Below are positions 1 to 7,848 of a DNA stretch of 23,417 nucleotides, piece after piece. The notes under the pieces were generated by a model that was not told the origin of the DNA, made no database searches, and saw only the letters and a program-made list of their open reading frames with translations. Source of the DNA: an uncultured Anaerolineaceae bacterium (GTDB lineage: Bacteria > Chloroflexota > Anaerolineae > Promineifilales > Promineifilaceae); the NCBI GenBank assembly GCA_937967805.1, contig CALBTC010000312.1:1-23417 (forward strand), in the 5' to 3' direction. Numbering within the stretch: position 1 is the first letter of the stretch; every line of letters starts with the position of its first letter. Both the position numbers and the translations under genes were made by a program.

Positions 1-2
1 TT

Positions 3-1841
3 GATAACTTTCGTGCTGACAACTTTGTTCTCTACAAAAATCAGGCCGCACGGGTAACCAATGTAGGCGCTAAAAAGATTGATATTGTGCTGCGGGACGG
101 CACGGCCGTTTCCGTGCGTCCCAAAGATATCGAGCTGCTCCATCCCGGCCCGCTGCGCCAGTTTAGCGAGCTGGCCAAACCGCAGGGCGAACTGCTCACC
201 GCCTGGGAGCTGCTGGCCGGGGACACCACCAGTCTGGCAGAGCTGTCCGAACTGGCCTACGACGATTTCACTCCCGCCACCGCCTGGGCCATCTGGCAGG
301 CAGTAGAGGATGGCCTCCGCTTCAGCGGCACAATTGACGAAATCATTGTCCACACCCCCGAAGAGGTTGCTGCCGAACAGCAAGCCCGCGCTGAAAAAGC
401 GGCCGAAGCCGAAGCGTGGCAAGCATTTGCCAACCGCATGAACCAGAACGAATTTTTGCCGGAAGACGGCCGTTTCCTGCAAGAAATTGCCGCCGTGGCC
501 ATGGGGCAGCAGGAACGCAGCCAGGTGCTGCGCAACCTGAACCAGAGCGAAACCCCGGAAAATGCCCACGCCCTGCTGCTGCGATTAGGATACTGGGATG
601 AAACCGTCAATCCCTACCCCAGCCGCATCGGCGTTACCACCAGCCAGCCGGAAGTGCCCCTGCCCGAGTTGCCCCAAGAAGAGCGACGCGATCTCACCCA
701 CCTGGTCGCCCTGGCCATCGACGACGCCGGCAGCCGCGACCCGGACGATGCGCTCAGTTGGGAAGTCGCCGGCGCTGAACACAGCCGAAGCGGCCGTCTC
801 TGGGTCCACATCGCCGACGTCGCCGCCCTGATCACCCCGGACAGCCCGGCCGATTTAGAAGCGCGCGGTCGCGGCGCCAACCTCTACCTGCCCGAAGGCA
901 CCATCCACATGCTGCCGGAAGCGGCTACCTCCGCCCTGGCTTTGGGACTGGACGACACCTCCCCCGCCCTTTCTTTTGGCCTGGACGTGCAGCCAGACGG
1001 CACCATCACCAACCTGGAAATCGTGCCCAGTACGGTGCGCGTCACCCGCCTCAGTTACGATGAGGCACAGAAGCGGCTGGATGACTCCCCGTTCCGCGAG
1101 CTGTTGGCCATTGCCCAGGCATTCGAAGCCCGGCGCGTGGCTAACGGCGCGGTGCAAATTGATTTGCCTGAGGTGAAAATTCGGCTCGATGACGCCGGTG
1201 AAGTGGAAATACGGCCGCTCCCCGCCCTGCAAAGCCGCGACCTCGTCCGTGAAGCGATGCTGATGACCGGCGAAGCCGTGGCCCAGTTTGCCCGGCAGCA
1301 CAACATCCCCATTCCCTTCACCACCCAGGACCCACCTACGGAAATTGTGGAAGGCAGCACACCCTCGGCCAACTTCGCCCGCCGCAAAACGATGACCGGC
1401 AGCCAGCCGGGCAGCACGCCGGGACGCCATGCCGGGCTGGGATTAGACCAATACGTGCAGGCTACCAGCCCGCTGCGCCGCTACCTGGACCTGGTGGTGC
1501 ACCAGCAGCTGCGCGCCTTTTTACGCGGCAATCCGCTGCTGGATGAACAGGCGGTGATGGAACGCGTGGGAGCCGCCTACGCCGTCAGCGGCGATGTGCG
1601 CTATGCAGAACGGCTGTCGAATGAACATTGGACGGCCGTGTACCTGCTGCGTCGGCCTGAGTGGACAGGGAAAGGGATCGTGGTCGATCGACGGGGCAAA
1701 CGGGATTTGGTTCTGCTGCCGGATTTGGGGAACGAAACCTCTATCTACAAAAAAGAAGCAACGCCTCTAGATTCCGTCGTTGAGGTTGCGCTTAAAAGCG
1801 TGGACTTGCCGCAGAGAGAAGCACATTTTGGCTACAAATAG
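3..1841 (+). CDS. RNase II/R-family exoribonuclease (RNB domain), 5' end off window
   Basis: Hydrolytic 3'-to-5' exoribonuclease of the RNB family, acting on single-stranded RNA in the cytoplasm. The frame is open from base 3. A GTG at 87 could serve as a start, but the residues before it (FVLYKNQAARVTNVGAKK) read as the normal N-terminus of cyanobacterial/plastid-type RNase II, so the true start is probably just outside the window. The catalytic acidic motif is AIDDAGSRDPDDALS, encoded near 712-758, with the closely spaced Asp residues that bind the two metal ions. The second family signature, SPLRRYLDLVVHQQL, is encoded near 1467-1512. The C-terminal tail after the RNB domain is about 110 residues and shows no clear S1 motif. 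Three copies of the ACGGCCGT octamer lie in the gene. It stands alone, and the next gene is on the other strand. Confidence 0.9.
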   Translation, partial: DNFRADNFVLYKNQAARVTNVGAKKIDIVLRDGTAVSVRPKDIELLHPGPLRQFSELAKPQGELLTAWELLAGDTTSLAELSELAYDDFTPATAWAIWQAVEDGLRFSGTIDEIIVHTPEEVAAEQQARAEKAAEAEAWQAFANRMNQNEFLPEDGRFLQEIAAVAMGQQERSQVLRNLNQSETPENAHALLLRLGYWDETVNPYPSRIGVTTSQPEVPLPELPQEERRDLTHLVALAIDDAGSRDPDDALSWEVAGAEHSRSGRLWVHIADVAALITPDSPADLEARGRGANLYLPEGTIHMLPEAATSALALGLDDTSPALSFGLDVQPDGTITNLEIVPSTVRVTRLSYDEAQKRLDDSPFRELLAIAQAFEARRVANGAVQIDLPEVKIRLDDAGEVEIRPLPALQSRDLVREAMLMTGEAVAQFARQHNIPIPFTTQDPPTEIVEGSTPSANFARRKTMTGSQPGSTPGRHAGLGLDQYVQATSPLRRYLDLVVHQQLRAFLRGNPLLDEQAVMERVGAAYAVSGDVRYAERLSNEHWTAVYLLRRPEWTGKGIVVDRRGKRDLVLLPDLGNETSIYKKEATPLDSVVEVALKSVDLPQREAHFGYK

Positions 1842-1891
1842 CATCGTCGAAACGACGCGCGACCCGCAATTGTCTTCGAGCCGCTTTTGGC

Positions 1892-1975
1892 GAGAAATCT
1901 TTCTACACTCGGTACAATGCTGGTCTGCGACCGCGTCAAAGATTTCTCACTTCGTTCGAAATGACAAGTTTTAGC
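1892..1975. repeat. Intergenic inverted repeat, 'GAGAAATCTTT' family
   Basis: GAGAAATCTTT at 1892-1902 and its exact complement AAAGATTTCTC at 1938-1948 form an 11-bp stem with a 35-base loop. The right arm continues into CACTTCGTTCGAAATGACA. From memory, closely similar strings (CATTTCGAACGAAGTGAGAAATC) recur between genes in many unrelated bacterial genomes. The element sits between the convergent RNase gene and the DUF1858 gene and could work as a two-way transcription stop, although no long T-run follows it on either strand. Confidence 0.55.
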
Positions 1976-2004
1976 TTCTTCGTGAAGATTACCCAGATGC
2001 TTTT

Positions 2005-2232
2005 TCAGGTTGCAATCGCAGCGGCCAATTCCTGCAAAAACTGGTCCCGGTCCAGGCGGTAAATTTCAATAGCCGCTTCGATGTCGTAAAAGGGAGCCAC
2101 TACGCAGCCGACGCAGGCCATGTTGTACTTGTGGAAGACGACGGCCGTTTCCGGCCACTGTTCCAGCACGTCAGAAATCACCATTTGCGCAATTTTTTCA
2201 GAGTCGATGGGTGAATTGTCATTCATCATCAT
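2005..2232 (-). CDS. DUF1858 / hybrid-cluster-associated redox-disulfide protein
   Basis: Small cytoplasmic protein of 75 residues. It matches the DUF1858/TIGR03980 style: a helical start (SEKIAQMVISDVLEQWPETAVVFHKY), then a CxxC motif in NMACVGCVVAPF, then an acidic helix ending FLQELAAAI. Members of this family accompany hybrid-cluster proteins and iron-sulfur repair (ScdA-type) systems linked to NO stress; the CxxC is expected to be redox-active or metal-binding. The start is set by a GGGGG ribosome-binding site just before the ATGATGATG run. It lies 14 bases after the stop of the crp/fnr-like gene, so it is the last gene of the minus-strand cluster. No hybrid-cluster protein gene is visible in the window. 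The exact role is unknown. Confidence 0.8.
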   Translation of the reverse strand: MMMNDNSPIDSEKIAQMVISDVLEQWPETAVVFHKYNMACVGCVVAPFYDIEAAIEIYRLDRDQFLQELAAAIAT

Positions 2233-2246
2233 TATTCCCCCACAAG

Positions 2247-2954
2247 CTACAGGTCTTCTGCCAAAACGACCAGCTCATGCGCTTTGCACAAAACAACCCG
2301 CTGCCGCTGGCTGGCAATCCATTCCTCGCGCTCCCACTTGCTCAAAATGCGGCTGACGTTGTAAATATTGGTGCCCGTCATTTCGGCCAAATCCTGCCGG
2401 GAAAGCGGCATATCAATAAGCACCCCGCCTTCCACTTTTTTGCCAAACTGCCGCACCAGCCGCAGCAAGGCCCGGGCCACCCGCTGTTCAACCCGCCGCG
2501 TAGCGATGTCACGGTAACGGTCTTGCAGCTTCACAAACCGCTGGGCAATCATCCCCATACCGTTGATGGCCAATTGCGGATACATTAGCATCAATGCTTT
2601 CATCTGGTCCCGCTGCCAGCAAATCGCCTGGCAGTCGGTCACAGCCTCAGCCGACAAAGGGTAATCAATCTCACTGAGCGCCACGATGATGCCTAAACCG
2701 TCACCAGCGCCACAATACCCCACAATCACCTGCTCGCCAGCCTGCGTCACCTGAGTCAGCTTCACGCGCCCGGTCAAAATAATGTACATCGTCGTCGCGT
2801 CTTCGCCCTGGTGGAAGAAGAAGCGATCCTGTTCAATCTCGTAATGTTTGCTGTGCTGAATAATGGCCCGGCACTCTGTTTCAGTCAGACCATCCAGTAA
2901 AGCACAGCGGGTAATAATTTCTTGAATGACGGCCGTTTCCATAGGCCGAATCAT
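2247..2954 (-). CDS. Crp/Fnr-family transcriptional regulator
   Basis: Cytoplasmic DNA-binding regulator of 235 residues. The N-terminal half is a cyclic-nucleotide-type sensor barrel (FFFHQGEDATTMYIILTGRV, typical of the beta-roll). A long dimer helix follows (KLQDRYRDIATRRVEQRVARAL), then a winged helix-turn-helix (MPLSRQDLAEMTGTNIYNVSRILSKW). The N-terminal four-cysteine set of true FNR is absent, so an O2-labile [4Fe-4S] cluster is unlikely. A DNR/NNR-like heme sensor or a ligand-binding regulator is possible. The ATG at 2954 was chosen because the longer reading (to 3011) runs through the 22-bp palindrome and into the end of the DUF3565 gene. A second ATG at 2942 is also possible, and neither has a clear Shine-Dalgarno. 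It probably controls the adjacent respiratory genes. Confidence 0.88.
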   Translation of the reverse strand: MIRPMETAVIQEIITRCALLDGLTETECRAIIQHSKHYEIEQDRFFFHQGEDATTMYIILTGRVKLTQVTQAGEQVIVGYCGAGDGLGIIVALSEIDYPLSAEAVTDCQAICWQRDQMKALMLMYPQLAINGMGMIAQRFVKLQDRYRDIATRRVEQRVARALLRLVRQFGKKVEGGVLIDMPLSRQDLAEMTGTNIYNVSRILSKWEREEWIASQRQRVVLCKAHELVVLAEDL

Positions 2955-2965
2955 ATCACGTTGTT

Positions 2966-2987
2966 GGGCAATTTTATAAAATTGCCC
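2966..2987. repeat. 22-bp perfect palindrome, copy A
   Basis: Arms GGGCAATTTTA and its exact complement, with no loop. It fills the gap between the DUF3565 stop codon, which it partly supplies (the TAG of CGTAGGG on the minus strand), and the crp/fnr-like start 11 bases downstream. Copy B at 5454-5475 is identical, copy C at 12963-12984 is degenerate, and a half-copy lies near 14350. It could be an operator, a promoter core (TATAAAAT) or a mobile REP-like repeat. Confidence 0.8.
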
Positions 2988-3184
2988 TACGATTTTCGCT
3001 CTTCGTCGCACAGCTTACAGTTAAGCGTAAATCCTAAAAAACGCTGCCGCCCTACGGCCGTCAACACCCAGGGCCGGTTGCTAAAAGTCGGATTGTGTCG
3101 CACATGCTGCGTATGACCACAAGCCAAATCCGCCACCCAATCCCCCACCTCATCCTGATGAAAACCAACAATCGGCTGTTCCAT
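2987..3184 (-). CDS. DUF3565 family small Cys/His protein
   Basis: A 65-residue protein matching DUF3565 closely: it starts MEQPIVGFHQDE, continues DWVADLACGHTQHVRH, then NRPWVLTAVGRQRFLG, and ends with LNCKLCD. The conserved CGHxxHxRH and CxxC groups look like a zinc-binding site. The function is not established; the family is common next to respiratory genes of proteobacteria. The internal ATG at 3184 was chosen because the family begins at MxQPIVGFHQDE; the open frame upstream (to 3235) is repeat sequence. Its TAG stop comes from the 22-bp palindrome. It lies between the cytochrome b fusion gene and the crp/fnr-like gene. Confidence 0.82.
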   Translation of the reverse strand: MEQPIVGFHQDEVGDWVADLACGHTQHVRHNPTFSNRPWVLTAVGRQRFLGFTLNCKLCDEERKS

Positions 3185-3194
3185 ATAAATATTC

Positions 3195-3264
3195 ACCGCT
3201 AAGGACGCAATGGGCGCAAAGTTTTTTCTTATCAATTCTTTGCGTTCTTAGCGCTCTTTGCGGT
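3195..3264. repeat. Imperfect hairpin of 'ACGCAAAG' heptad repeats
   Basis: The left side (ACCGCTAAGGACGCAATG, GGCGCAAAG) and the right side (CTTTGCGTTCTTAGCG, CTCTTTGCGGT) are inverted copies of a short ACCGCAAAG/ACGCAAAG word, separated by an AT-rich loop. It occupies most of the space between the cytochrome b fusion stop (3271) and the DUF3565 start (3184). Related words recur at 10972-10996 and 16037-16087. It may act as an mRNA 3'-end or attenuator structure. Confidence 0.6.
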
Positions 3265-3270
3265 TCAAAA

Positions 3271-5433
3271 TTACGGCTCAAAAGCATCTCTTTCCGCATT
3301 GTACAGCAGCCGCACCACGCCGTCCTCGGCCACCGTCACCGTGTCGTCAAAAACCAGACGCCATTCTACCTCATCATCCATCAGCCAGACCTGCACGGCG
3401 TGTTCGCCGGGAGCCACCCACTGCGTTTCCACGCCATAAATGGACCCCTCTTGCCGCAGACCGCGCGCCTCGTAGCTCTCTTCAATTACCTGCTCGTCGT
3501 CAATGGCTACGCGAATGCGAACGGGCAGCCGCTCGCCACCAAGCACCTGGGCCGGGTCCACGTTCTCCGGCAGCTTCTCCAAAATTTCCGCCGACAGTTC
3601 GCCAGAGGCCGCGGCCACTTCGCCACCGTGGTTAATCACCAGGCGAATCTGGCCGCCGTCTGGCTGATTGGTTTCGGTGGTGGGCATCAGCAAAATTGCC
3701 CCCAAAAATGTAAAGAAAAGGATGACAAAACCGGCCAAAGAGTGTCGCAGGAAGTCAAAACGGGATGGAGTGGATACGGCCGCACCGCTGCCCACCACTG
3801 TCCCCGCATGACGTGCCGAAGCCACCTGAACTTCATCGCCAATCATTTGCGCCCAAAGCGACTGTACCTGCCGGCGACTGCCCGGCGCCAGCTCCCAAAA
3901 GTGCACATTCCCCTGGCGCAGCGTGCGCCGCCGCTTCAGCCGGTTGGCAATCCAGTTAGGGCCTTCCCGGTGCGAACAGTCATGCGCCGGGCAGCTTACA
4001 ACAATCGCGCCAGCCCCGCCGGCGTCGATAGTTTCTGCGGCCCAGTTGGGGTGCAACATGCCTGTGCAGGGGACCACACAGGTGATAACCGGGCGGGGCT
4101 GCCCCTGGCTGTCCGGCCAACTGCCCACGTTGATGCGCGGCGGCTGCTTGGCTTGCAGCAGCGGAATCGTGCCGCCAATGGTGGCGGTCGCCTCGGCCGG
4201 CGGCTTGGGGTTTTCCAGCGGGGGCAGCGTGCCCAAAGCAGCGTGTCGTTCGCAAGCATAAACAGCGATTGCCGGCTCCCCTTCACGCTGCATCAATGAC
4301 AAATTGCGCTGCAAATCCTGCCGGATCACGTCTGAATGCAGGCGGTCCAGCTCAATCGCTTTGTCTGGGCAGGCACCGACGCAAATGCCGCAGCCGGTAC
4401 ACATGTCGGGCTTCACCACGGCCAACATGCTGTATTCGGTGTCGTCGCTGCGCTCCACCATGTCGATGGCGTTGAAGGGGCATTCGTGGGCACAGGCGCT
4501 GCACCCGGTGCAGGCGTCATCAATCACCAGCGCCGGACCGTCATGCTGGCCCGGTCGCAGCCAGGGCAGCGCCATGACAGCGATTAGGATAAGAACGGCC
4601 GTTCCCCAAAACAGCCCGTTGCCCAACTGCTCCGTCAGCGGCAAAAAACTCAAATACCACCAGTCCAGCGACGTCTGCCGCACCACCCCGTTCACATCAG
4701 CCGGAAGCGCCAGCTGAACGGGCCGCCACAGCGCCAGGACAGTCAGCGCAGCCACGGCCGCCAGCATCAGCCAGCGAGGTGCCAAATATTTGGCCCGCGC
4801 CAGCCGCAGCAAATGCACGATGATGCCCACCACGAGCAAAATGGGCAGAAAGATGTGCAAAAAAAGCACAATCACAAACAGGGAGAAGGTGGAAGAGGCC
4901 ACCTGCCCACCCCAAAATGTGTAGGCAAACGGACCCTGCAACAGCTCGATAAAATATTCCGTCAACCATTGCGCCTGCTGGTCCCAGATAAGCCAGTAGC
5001 CCATCAGGCCGATAATCCAGAACAGCACCACCAGCAGCCAGCCGGAAATCCAGGCCAGCCATCGGCTGCCCCAAAACCGGTCGCTAAAAAACATTTTCAG
5101 CGCGTGCAAAATGGACACCACAATTAACGCATCAGACGCGTAGCGGTGCACGGAGCGCATAAGCGACCCCAGCCAGGTGGCAGAGATCGCGGCCACGCTG
5201 GGATAAGCCCGTTCCACGCCGGGCCGGTAAAAAATCGTGAGATACAGCCCGGTAACAGTCAGCACGATGAGTAGAAAGATGGCCAACGTGCCCAGGTGAT
5301 AGAGGGGATTGTACGGCCGTATCCGTTCATTCACCGTACCAAGGCGATTAATCCCCCTTTCAAAATAGGCCGTGCCGCGTTCAAGCGCCCGCAGCCAGCG
5401 GCGGCGCGGATAAATGGAATGTTGTTTCGACAT
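3271..5433 (-). CDS. Cytochrome b / 2x[4Fe-4S] ferredoxin / MvhD-like fusion membrane protein
   Basis: A 720-residue multidomain electron carrier. Residues about 40-240 form a cytochrome b membrane domain with two histidine pairs spaced for bis-heme b ligation (H96/H110 and H193/H207). A further segment has DWWYLSFLPL (257-266), resembling the PEWY region of subunit IV, then a helix to about 292. Two [4Fe-4S] motifs follow: C308/311/314/318 and C345/348/351/355. Residues about 448-505 resemble the MvhD/FlpD [2Fe-2S]-type domain (C452, C456, C481, C486; HREGPNWIANRLKRR). A lone helix (565-583) leads to a C-terminal domain of about 135 residues, probably outside the membrane. The likely role is to connect the quinone pool with a soluble low-potential or thiol/disulfide partner. 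It starts 6 bases after the ATPase stop. No Rieske or cytochrome c1 gene is nearby. The exact reaction is unknown. Confidence 0.85.
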   Translation of the reverse strand: MSKQHSIYPRRRWLRALERGTAYFERGINRLGTVNERIRPYNPLYHLGTLAIFLLIVLTVTGLYLTIFYRPGVERAYPSVAAISATWLGSLMRSVHRYASDALIVVSILHALKMFFSDRFWGSRWLAWISGWLLVVLFWIIGLMGYWLIWDQQAQWLTEYFIELLQGPFAYTFWGGQVASSTFSLFVIVLFLHIFLPILLVVGIIVHLLRLARAKYLAPRWLMLAAVAALTVLALWRPVQLALPADVNGVVRQTSLDWWYLSFLPLTEQLGNGLFWGTAVLILIAVMALPWLRPGQHDGPALVIDDACTGCSACAHECPFNAIDMVERSDDTEYSMLAVVKPDMCTGCGICVGACPDKAIELDRLHSDVIRQDLQRNLSLMQREGEPAIAVYACERHAALGTLPPLENPKPPAEATATIGGTIPLLQAKQPPRINVGSWPDSQGQPRPVITCVVPCTGMLHPNWAAETIDAGGAGAIVVSCPAHDCSHREGPNWIANRLKRRRTLRQGNVHFWELAPGSRRQVQSLWAQMIGDEVQVASARHAGTVVGSGAAVSTPSRFDFLRHSLAGFVILFFTFLGAILLMPTTETNQPDGGQIRLVINHGGEVAAASGELSAEILEKLPENVDPAQVLGGERLPVRIRVAIDDEQVIEESYEARGLRQEGSIYGVETQWVAPGEHAVQVWLMDDEVEWRLVFDDTVTVAEDGVVRLLYNAERDAFEP

Positions 5434-5439
5434 ACAAAT

Positions 5440-7848
5440 TTACTTTTGTTGTGGGGCAATTTTATAAAATTGCCCTACGTTCTTAATGGGTGAAGTTTCG
5501 TTTGGCTCCAGAGGTTCGATTTCATTTAAGCCTGTAGGGAATTTGCGCAGGCGCAGGGCATTGCCGGTGACCACCGCACTGCTCAACACCATCAGCAGCG
5601 CCGCCAGCGCCGGTTGCAGATGGCCGGTAATGGCCAGTCCCAACCCGACCACGTTGTAGAAAAAGGCCCAGGCTAGATTGAGCCGCACGGTACGCATGGT
5701 TCTGCGGGACAGTTGAAGTAGCCAGGGAACGGCCGTTAAATTTTGCTGAATCAGAATGGCGTCGGCTGCTTCCTGGGCCACGTCGGTGCCCTGGCTAACG
5801 GCAATGCCCACCGTGGCCGCGGCTAACGCCGGACCATCGTTGATGCCATCGCCAACCATGAGCGTACCGGGACCAGCAGCGCGTAAGTGAGCCACCTTGT
5901 CTGCCGGGGCAAGGGCCGCCTGCACGGGAACGCCCAGCTTTTGCTGCCAGCGCTGTCCGGCAATTTCATCATCACCGGTGAGTATTGAGATTTGCACACC
6001 GGCTGCCTGCAGATTTTGGAAAGTAACGGCCGTTTCCGCCCGCAATCGCTCCCCTAAACCAATAATACCCTGCACGCTGCCTTGCCAGCCAGCATAAATC
6101 ACCATCAGCCCTTGTGCCTGCCACGCCTGGGCCTGCGCCGCTAAGCGGGCCGAAAGGTGAAGATTAACGGCCGTCATCAAGCGACGGCTGCCGGCCCACA
6201 CCGGCTGTCCGTTGACCATTGCCGTCACGCCCTTGCCCGGCAGCGCCCGGAACAGTTCAACCGGCGGCAGTCCGTCATCCAGAGCAGCGGCAGCCACCAG
6301 AGATTTGGCCACAGGATGTTCGGAATAGGCTTCTACAGCCGTCACCCAGCGCATAAATTCAACTTCATCCAGCGACTCTGTGGCCACCGTTTGCAGTTGC
6401 AACGGCCGCTGCGTCAGCGTGCCGGTTTTGTCGAAGAAAACTTGTTTTACCTGGGCCAGCTGCTCCAAAACGGCCGTTTGCCGCAAAATAACACCTTGCT
6501 CTGTGGCTCGTCCCAGGCCCAGCCAAAGCGTTAGCGGCGTGGCGATGCCCAGGGCGCAGGGACAGGCAATAAGCAGAACCGACAGGGCCACGATGAGCCC
6601 GGTCTCAAAACCGGCCTGGTTTGACCAATAAATAAACGTGACGGCTGCCAGGAAAACGGCCGTGGGCACCATCAACGCCGCTACTTTGTCGGCGAGTCGC
6701 TCCACCGGGGCACGCTGCCACAGCGCCTGGTGCAGCAGGCGGCCAATCTGGCCCACCATCGTCGCCGCGCCGGCGGCCGAGGTGATCACCTCAAAAGAGC
6801 CATCAAGATTAATCGTGCCGGCGCGCACCGGATCGCCCACCTTGCGGCTGACCGCTTCCGGCTCGCCGGTGAGCAGGCTCTCGTCCACGTCGCCTTCCCC
6901 GGCGGCCACCAAACCATCAACCGGAAAACGTTCGCCCGGCCGCACCAAAACGCGCGCGCCGGGCGGCACGGCATCGGCAGCAATTTGCTGCACGCCGTCG
7001 GCCGTAAGCCAGGTAGCCTGCGGCGGCACCTGCTGCCACAGTTCGGCCACCGCTTCGTTGCTCACCTTGTGCGCCCGCATCTCCAGCCAGCGGCCAATGG
7101 CCACCAGAAAGAGCAGAACGGCGGCCGTATCAAAATAGATGCCGCCCTGCCCCAAAATAAAGTTACGCAAGGAAAGGCCAAAGGCGGAAAACGCGCCAAT
7201 GGCGATAAACGTGTCGGTGTTGGGCCGACCGCGCAGCAGGCCGGCCAGACCGGCGCGCAAGATGGGCAGGCCCAAAATGAGCACGGCGGGCACGCTCATG
7301 AACAAAATCATGATTTCAAAAATGTGGACCAGCCATTCGGTGTCCGGCGTGGCGCGGCCGGTCCATTGGCGGAAGTAAAGCATGAAGCTTAAGACCATGA
7401 TGTGCATGGTCAGCACGCCGCTGATCAGCAGCCGGTTCCAATGGGCTTCTTCTTCATCCCCGGCCGATTCTCCCTCGGTCCAGGCGCGATAACCCAACTG
7501 CCGCACCCGGCGCGCCACCTTTTTGGGCGTCACCTGCGCCGGGTCATAGCTGACGCGGGCTTCGCGCTGCAAAAAGCTCACGTCGGCAGCGGCCACGCCG
7601 GGCGTGCGGGCCAGTCGCTCCTGAACGAGCCAGGCGCAGGAGGAACACCAGAGGCCACCCAGGGAGAAGACGGCCGTTTCCCTTTCTCCGCTCTCCACCA
7701 AAGCCGGTTCCGGCACAGCTTCCGCTTCTCCCAGCAGCTCACTCACCTCGCGGCAGGATGGGCAGCAAAAGGTTTGGCCGTTTTCGGCCGTAATCGGATG
7801 CCAGGCGGGCAGGCCGCACAAATCGCAGGCCACAGCTTGACTTACCAT
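5440..7848 (-). CDS. Cu+-exporting P1B-type ATPase, CcoI/FixI-like
   Basis: An 802-residue membrane ATPase moving Cu+ out of the cytoplasm. An N-terminal metal-binding region (C8xxC11 and C28C29xxC32) is followed by an HMA domain with C68SSC71, an arrangement typical of CcoI/FixI pumps that supply copper to heme-copper oxidases. Core motifs are TGEP (327-330), CPC (429-431), DKTGTLT (473-479, phosphorylated Asp), HP (511-512) and GDGINDGPA (666-674). The last helices carry YN and MVLSSAVVTGN, the Cu+-site signatures. The start at 7848 was chosen over longer readings, which only run inside the upstream gene: this ATG follows GGGAG and overlaps the SafE-like stop by 7 bases, so translation is probably coupled. 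The last 14 residues come from palindrome copy B. Confidence 0.93.
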   Translation of the reverse strand: MVSQAVACDLCGLPAWHPITAENGQTFCCPSCREVSELLGEAEAVPEPALVESGERETAVFSLGGLWCSSCAWLVQERLARTPGVAAADVSFLQREARVSYDPAQVTPKKVARRVRQLGYRAWTEGESAGDEEEAHWNRLLISGVLTMHIMVLSFMLYFRQWTGRATPDTEWLVHIFEIMILFMSVPAVLILGLPILRAGLAGLLRGRPNTDTFIAIGAFSAFGLSLRNFILGQGGIYFDTAAVLLFLVAIGRWLEMRAHKVSNEAVAELWQQVPPQATWLTADGVQQIAADAVPPGARVLVRPGERFPVDGLVAAGEGDVDESLLTGEPEAVSRKVGDPVRAGTINLDGSFEVITSAAGAATMVGQIGRLLHQALWQRAPVERLADKVAALMVPTAVFLAAVTFIYWSNQAGFETGLIVALSVLLIACPCALGIATPLTLWLGLGRATEQGVILRQTAVLEQLAQVKQVFFDKTGTLTQRPLQLQTVATESLDEVEFMRWVTAVEAYSEHPVAKSLVAAAALDDGLPPVELFRALPGKGVTAMVNGQPVWAGSRRLMTAVNLHLSARLAAQAQAWQAQGLMVIYAGWQGSVQGIIGLGERLRAETAVTFQNLQAAGVQISILTGDDEIAGQRWQQKLGVPVQAALAPADKVAHLRAAGPGTLMVGDGINDGPALAAATVGIAVSQGTDVAQEAADAILIQQNLTAVPWLLQLSRRTMRTVRLNLAWAFFYNVVGLGLAITGHLQPALAALLMVLSSAVVTGNALRLRKFPTGLNEIEPLEPNETSPIKNVGQFYKIAPQQK
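5454..5475. repeat. 22-bp perfect palindrome, copy B (inside the ATPase 3' end)
   Basis: Identical in all 22 bases to copy A and in the same orientation relative to the next gene, ending 20 bases before the ATG of the cytochrome b fusion. Here it is also translated: the last residues of the Cu ATPase (NVGQFYKIAPQQK) are encoded by the element, suggesting that it was inserted into or recruited as the gene end. Confidence 0.85.

Noticed and set aside
855..1430. 191-codon minus-strand frame inside the RNase gene
   Set aside because: Lies antisense to the conserved RNB domain; no recognisable motif.
2955..3011. 19-residue N-terminal extension of the Crp/Fnr-like protein
   Set aside because: Would be encoded by the 22-bp palindrome and the end of the DUF3565 gene; the protein family begins later.
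3400..4299. 299-codon open frame on the plus strand inside the cytochrome b fusion gene
   Set aside because: Antisense shadow: the minus-strand frame has clear cytochrome b, ferredoxin and MvhD motifs; the plus frame shows none and has no ribosome-binding site.
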